This document shows, piece after piece, positions 6,056 through 7,857 of a DNA stretch of 7,857 nt. Below the pieces are notes generated by a model, which did not search any database, was not told the origin of the DNA, and saw only the letters and a program-made list of their open reading frames with translations. Position numbers and translations under genes: made by a program. Source of the DNA: an uncultured Bacteroidota bacterium (GTDB lineage Bacteria; Bacteroidota; Bacteroidia; Chitinophagales; Chitinophagaceae); the NCBI GenBank assembly GCA_903913355.1, contig CAIWKU010000407.1, positions 1 to 7,857 of the forward strand, written 5' to 3'. The first letter of the stretch is position 1. Every line of letters starts with the position of its first letter.

Positions 6056-6409
6056 TTATTTCTTTCCAGAATCCGATTTCGGTGTTGCTGTAGTAGCAGC
6101 TGGCGGTGTTGCAGCCGCTGGGGCTGGAGCAGTTTGTGAAGTATTCACTTTCTGTAATATTGAAGTATCCGCTCCGGCAGTACCGCCTTTCAGGAATAGG
6201 GTTGAGAAGAGTGCCAATACCGCAATAATACCTGCAAAAAGCCAGGTTCCTTTTTCCAGCACATCTGTTGTCTGTTTTACCCCCATCAACTGGTTGCTGA
6301 ATCCACCTACATTACCGGATAAACCACCACCTTTTGGGTTTTGAACCAAAACCATAAACCCCAGTCCAACAGAGGCAACCACGATGAGAATTAAAAACAA
6401 AATGATCAT
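6056..6409 (-). CDS. secG: Preprotein translocase subunit SecG
   Basis: SecG is the small accessory subunit of the SecYEG channel in the inner membrane. The 117-residue product has two membrane helices, about residues 2-22 and 54-75. Between them is the conserved VLVQNPKGGGLSG...GGFSN loop followed by QLMGVKQTTDVLEKGTW. After helix 2 a tail of about 42 residues is dominated by Ala, Pro and Thr (for example TAPAPAAATPPAATTATP) and ends in a basic SGKK. By the accepted N-out/C-out topology this tail would be periplasmic. The ATG follows the upstream gene's TAA after a single base (TAATATG), and the purine-rich AAAAGAAG inside that gene's last codons can serve as ribosome binding site. It is the last gene of its operon, with a terminator 23 bases downstream. 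Confidence 0.96.
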   Translation of the reverse strand: MIILFLILIVVASVGLGFMVLVQNPKGGGLSGNVGGFSNQLMGVKQTTDVLEKGTWLFAGIIAVLALFSTLFLKGGTAGADTSILQKVNTSQTAPAPAAATPPAATTATPKSDSGKK

Positions 6410-6410
6410 A

Positions 6411-7373
6411 TTATACTTCTTTTAATTGTTCTATTTTGGACGCAAAATAACTGGATTTTTCAGGATTTAAGAAACTTAATTTCTTGTAGAGCTGAATGGC
6501 TTTGTCGGTAAGTCCCTGTTTTACCAATACTTCTGCCATGGTTTCCGTTAAGATTTCTCTTTTTTGGTTTGAATTTTGAGCCGTTTGTACAACCGCTTGC
6601 TCCAATTCGAAGTTGGCTACCAGGCTTTTGGGATTTACTTCACCATGTTTTACCTGTTTCAGCCAGTCGGTAAATTTCAGCAAATGGGTGGTTAATTTGT
6701 CCTGGGGAATCTTAGTCAGGTCAACAATAATCCCCAAAGAAGCAAAATAATCCACTGTAAACAACTGTTCTCCATTAGAATCAATATCCAGTTTGGCATC
6801 CGGGGCTACGGGTTTCTTAAAGTCTTCCAGTTGACCCGAAAGAAGCGAACTGATCTTTTCGTTAGAAGCGTTTGTTTCTATTTCAGGAAAGGTTTCCTCT
6901 TTTTCCAATTCAGGTAGGGGATCAGTAATTATTTGTCCCGGCACTGAAGCGGGAGCCGGATCAATATTTCTCATCATTTCCTTTACCGCTTCCACGGTAG
7001 GGATATCGATGCTTTTGGTAAAGGATACGACGGGTGCTGGTTCCTGATGTGTTGCGGGTTCCTGGAGAGGGGTTACGGGTTCATGTAAAGGGGAAGTAAT
7101 CGCTTCTTCTCCTTTAAATTTGGGGCGACTGATACCATCATCCACCAATTGGTATTGTAACCAGTAAGGATTGGTGAAATAGAGAGCTGTTTTCAGCGTT
7201 TGCAGCACCACCATCGGGTGTTCGTCTTTCTTAAACTGGTAAGCAAGCAGGCATTGAGCAGGGGCAAAATATGGATAGGCATCAGCAAGTTGCTGAATGG
7301 AATCCTGAGATCGATGGTTGATCTCGGTTTGACCGGTTAGATAGTATAATGCTTTTTCCTGCGAGAGATTCAT
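6411..7373 (-). CDS. Uncharacterised TPR-containing protein between lptE and secG
   Basis: The 320-residue product has no signal peptide or membrane helix and is probably cytoplasmic. Three regions are visible. A helical N-terminal part (about 1-80) contains ALYYLTG, AYPYFAPAQCLLAY and TALYFTNPYWLQYQ. A low-complexity Pro/Glu-rich linker (about 90-200) has repeated EP units (HEPVTPLQEPATHQEPAP, 97-114). A C-terminal part has TVDYFASLGI (206-215), FTDWLKQVK (234-242) and one recognisable TPR-type helix pair at about 275-308 (TMAEVLVKQGLTDKAIQLYKKLSFLNPE). I recall similar genes beside lptE and secG in other Bacteroidota, but no function is established to my knowledge. The ATG at 7373 is 20 bases after the lptE stop. 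The TAA is one base from the secG ATG, so co-expression with both is very likely. Confidence 0.85.
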   Translation of the reverse strand: MNLSQEKALYYLTGQTEINHRSQDSIQQLADAYPYFAPAQCLLAYQFKKDEHPMVVLQTLKTALYFTNPYWLQYQLVDDGISRPKFKGEEAITSPLHEPVTPLQEPATHQEPAPVVSFTKSIDIPTVEAVKEMMRNIDPAPASVPGQIITDPLPELEKEETFPEIETNASNEKISSLLSGQLEDFKKPVAPDAKLDIDSNGEQLFTVDYFASLGIIVDLTKIPQDKLTTHLLKFTDWLKQVKHGEVNPKSLVANFELEQAVVQTAQNSNQKREILTETMAEVLVKQGLTDKAIQLYKKLSFLNPEKSSYFASKIEQLKEV

Positions 7374-7393
7374 TTGATAAAAGTACAGTTTGA

Positions 7394-7857
7394 TTACCAG
7401 TTTGAAAAAATACGATTAAAAATATCATCCGTTAAACTTCTGACAATTTCATCCAGCAATTGCGATTCTGCCGATTGAAAAGTAACATTGGCTGAGTAGT
7501 CAAAACTTCTCGTCACATCAAACTCATCGGTTTTATTATCCAATGTTTTTTTCAATACAATATGTACCGTAACGTTTAACCGGTTGGTATTTGCCTGTTG
7601 TGCACTCACGCCTACGGTTTGGGTAGGGTCGTATGAAGTAACGGTTCCGCTGATGATATAATGCGCATCATCGCTATTGGTTCTGGTTAATTTGGTTCCA
7701 GAAGTAATCTTAGACAAAATTTTATCCGTCAGCATCTGACTAAACTGCGGATTAATATACCGGGCTTTATTTTCAATAAACAAAACCTTCACTGTCTTAA
7801 TTTTCGGATCCACCGAAGCATCATTAAACTTATATACACCACAGCTATTCAAAAATA
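7394..7857 (-). CDS. lptE: LptE-like LPS-assembly lipoprotein, N-terminus cut by window edge
   Basis: LptE is an outer-membrane lipoprotein that plugs the LptD translocon in lipopolysaccharide export. About 154 residues are visible, and the frame stays open to the right edge, so the true start is outside. The first visible residues are FLNSCGVYKFND. The LNSC looks like a lipobox with the lipidated Cys at codon 7843-7841, so nearly the whole mature protein is present and only the signal peptide is missing. The mature start CGVYKFNDASVDPKIKTVKV, the following FIENKARYINPQFSQMLTDKIL, the short beta-rich SGTVTSYDPTQTVG segment and the C-terminal SLTDDIFNRIFSNW fit the Bacteroidota LptE family. 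The TTG at 7852-7850 is a leucine codon inside the signal peptide, not a start. It heads the visible part of the operon leading to the TPR protein and secG. Confidence 0.87.
   Translation of the reverse strand, partial: FLNSCGVYKFNDASVDPKIKTVKVLFIENKARYINPQFSQMLTDKILSKITSGTKLTRTNSDDAHYIISGTVTSYDPTQTVGVSAQQANTNRLNVTVHIVLKKTLDNKTDEFDVTRSFDYSANVTFQSAESQLLDEIVRSLTDDIFNRIFSNW

Noticed and set aside
1..7857. Defence system, mobile element, CRISPR array or RNA gene
   Set aside because: Every sizeable open frame resolves to a housekeeping, envelope or small unknown gene, and no transposase, integrase, spaced repeat array or tRNA-like fold was seen by eye on either strand.

Overview
The window is about 7.9 kb of compact, moderately AT-rich bacterial chromosome. 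The gene content and protein style point to Bacteroidota, probably a Chitinophagaceae-like member, though that family call rests on general resemblance and not on a search. Supporting signs are a DPE2-like 4-alpha-glucanotransferase, a SecG with an Ala/Pro/Thr-rich tail, an LptE-like lipoprotein followed by a TPR-type protein and secG, and poor or absent Shine-Dalgarno sequences. All genes look like ordinary chromosomal housekeeping or cell-envelope genes. I see no phage, insertion sequence, CRISPR array, tRNA or rRNA.

Left part (1-3712, all + strand). The window opens inside malQ; only the C-terminal 303 residues with the catalytic Glu and the third catalytic Asp are present. Next comes an enolase-superfamily dipeptide epimerase with a complete catalytic set, apparently starting at TTG. 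A small secreted Tyr/Arg/Gly-rich protein of unknown function (2157-2489) follows and is closed by a strong intrinsic terminator (2516-2545). Then comes a two-gene unit, trmH (tRNA 2'-O-methyltransferase family) and a periplasmic TlpA-like thioredoxin, overlapping by 4 bases.

Right part (3701-7857, all - strand, read right to left). An lptE-like lipoprotein gene (cut by the window edge), a TPR-containing protein and secG form one tight operon ending in a good intrinsic terminator (6004-6032). Only 12 bases after its U-tract, on the same strand, mltG begins. It is followed by a BrkB/YihY family membrane protein (TTG start overlapping the mltG stop) and a 68-residue two-helix membrane protein. 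The two halves meet tail to tail at 3701-3712, where the thioredoxin and the small membrane protein genes overlap by 12 bases. The terminator serving the - strand unit is written inside the thioredoxin coding sequence.

Functionally the right half is an envelope-biogenesis cluster: LPS transport (LptE), protein export (SecG), and peptidoglycan strand termination (MltG). The left half holds carbohydrate (MalQ) and peptide (epimerase) metabolism plus tRNA modification. I found no clear new multi-gene system. The most interesting signals are regulatory: a terminator directly in front of mltG, a terminator embedded in the opposite gene, two mutually exclusive hairpins inside the small secreted-protein gene, and the uncertain start of the epimerase gene.
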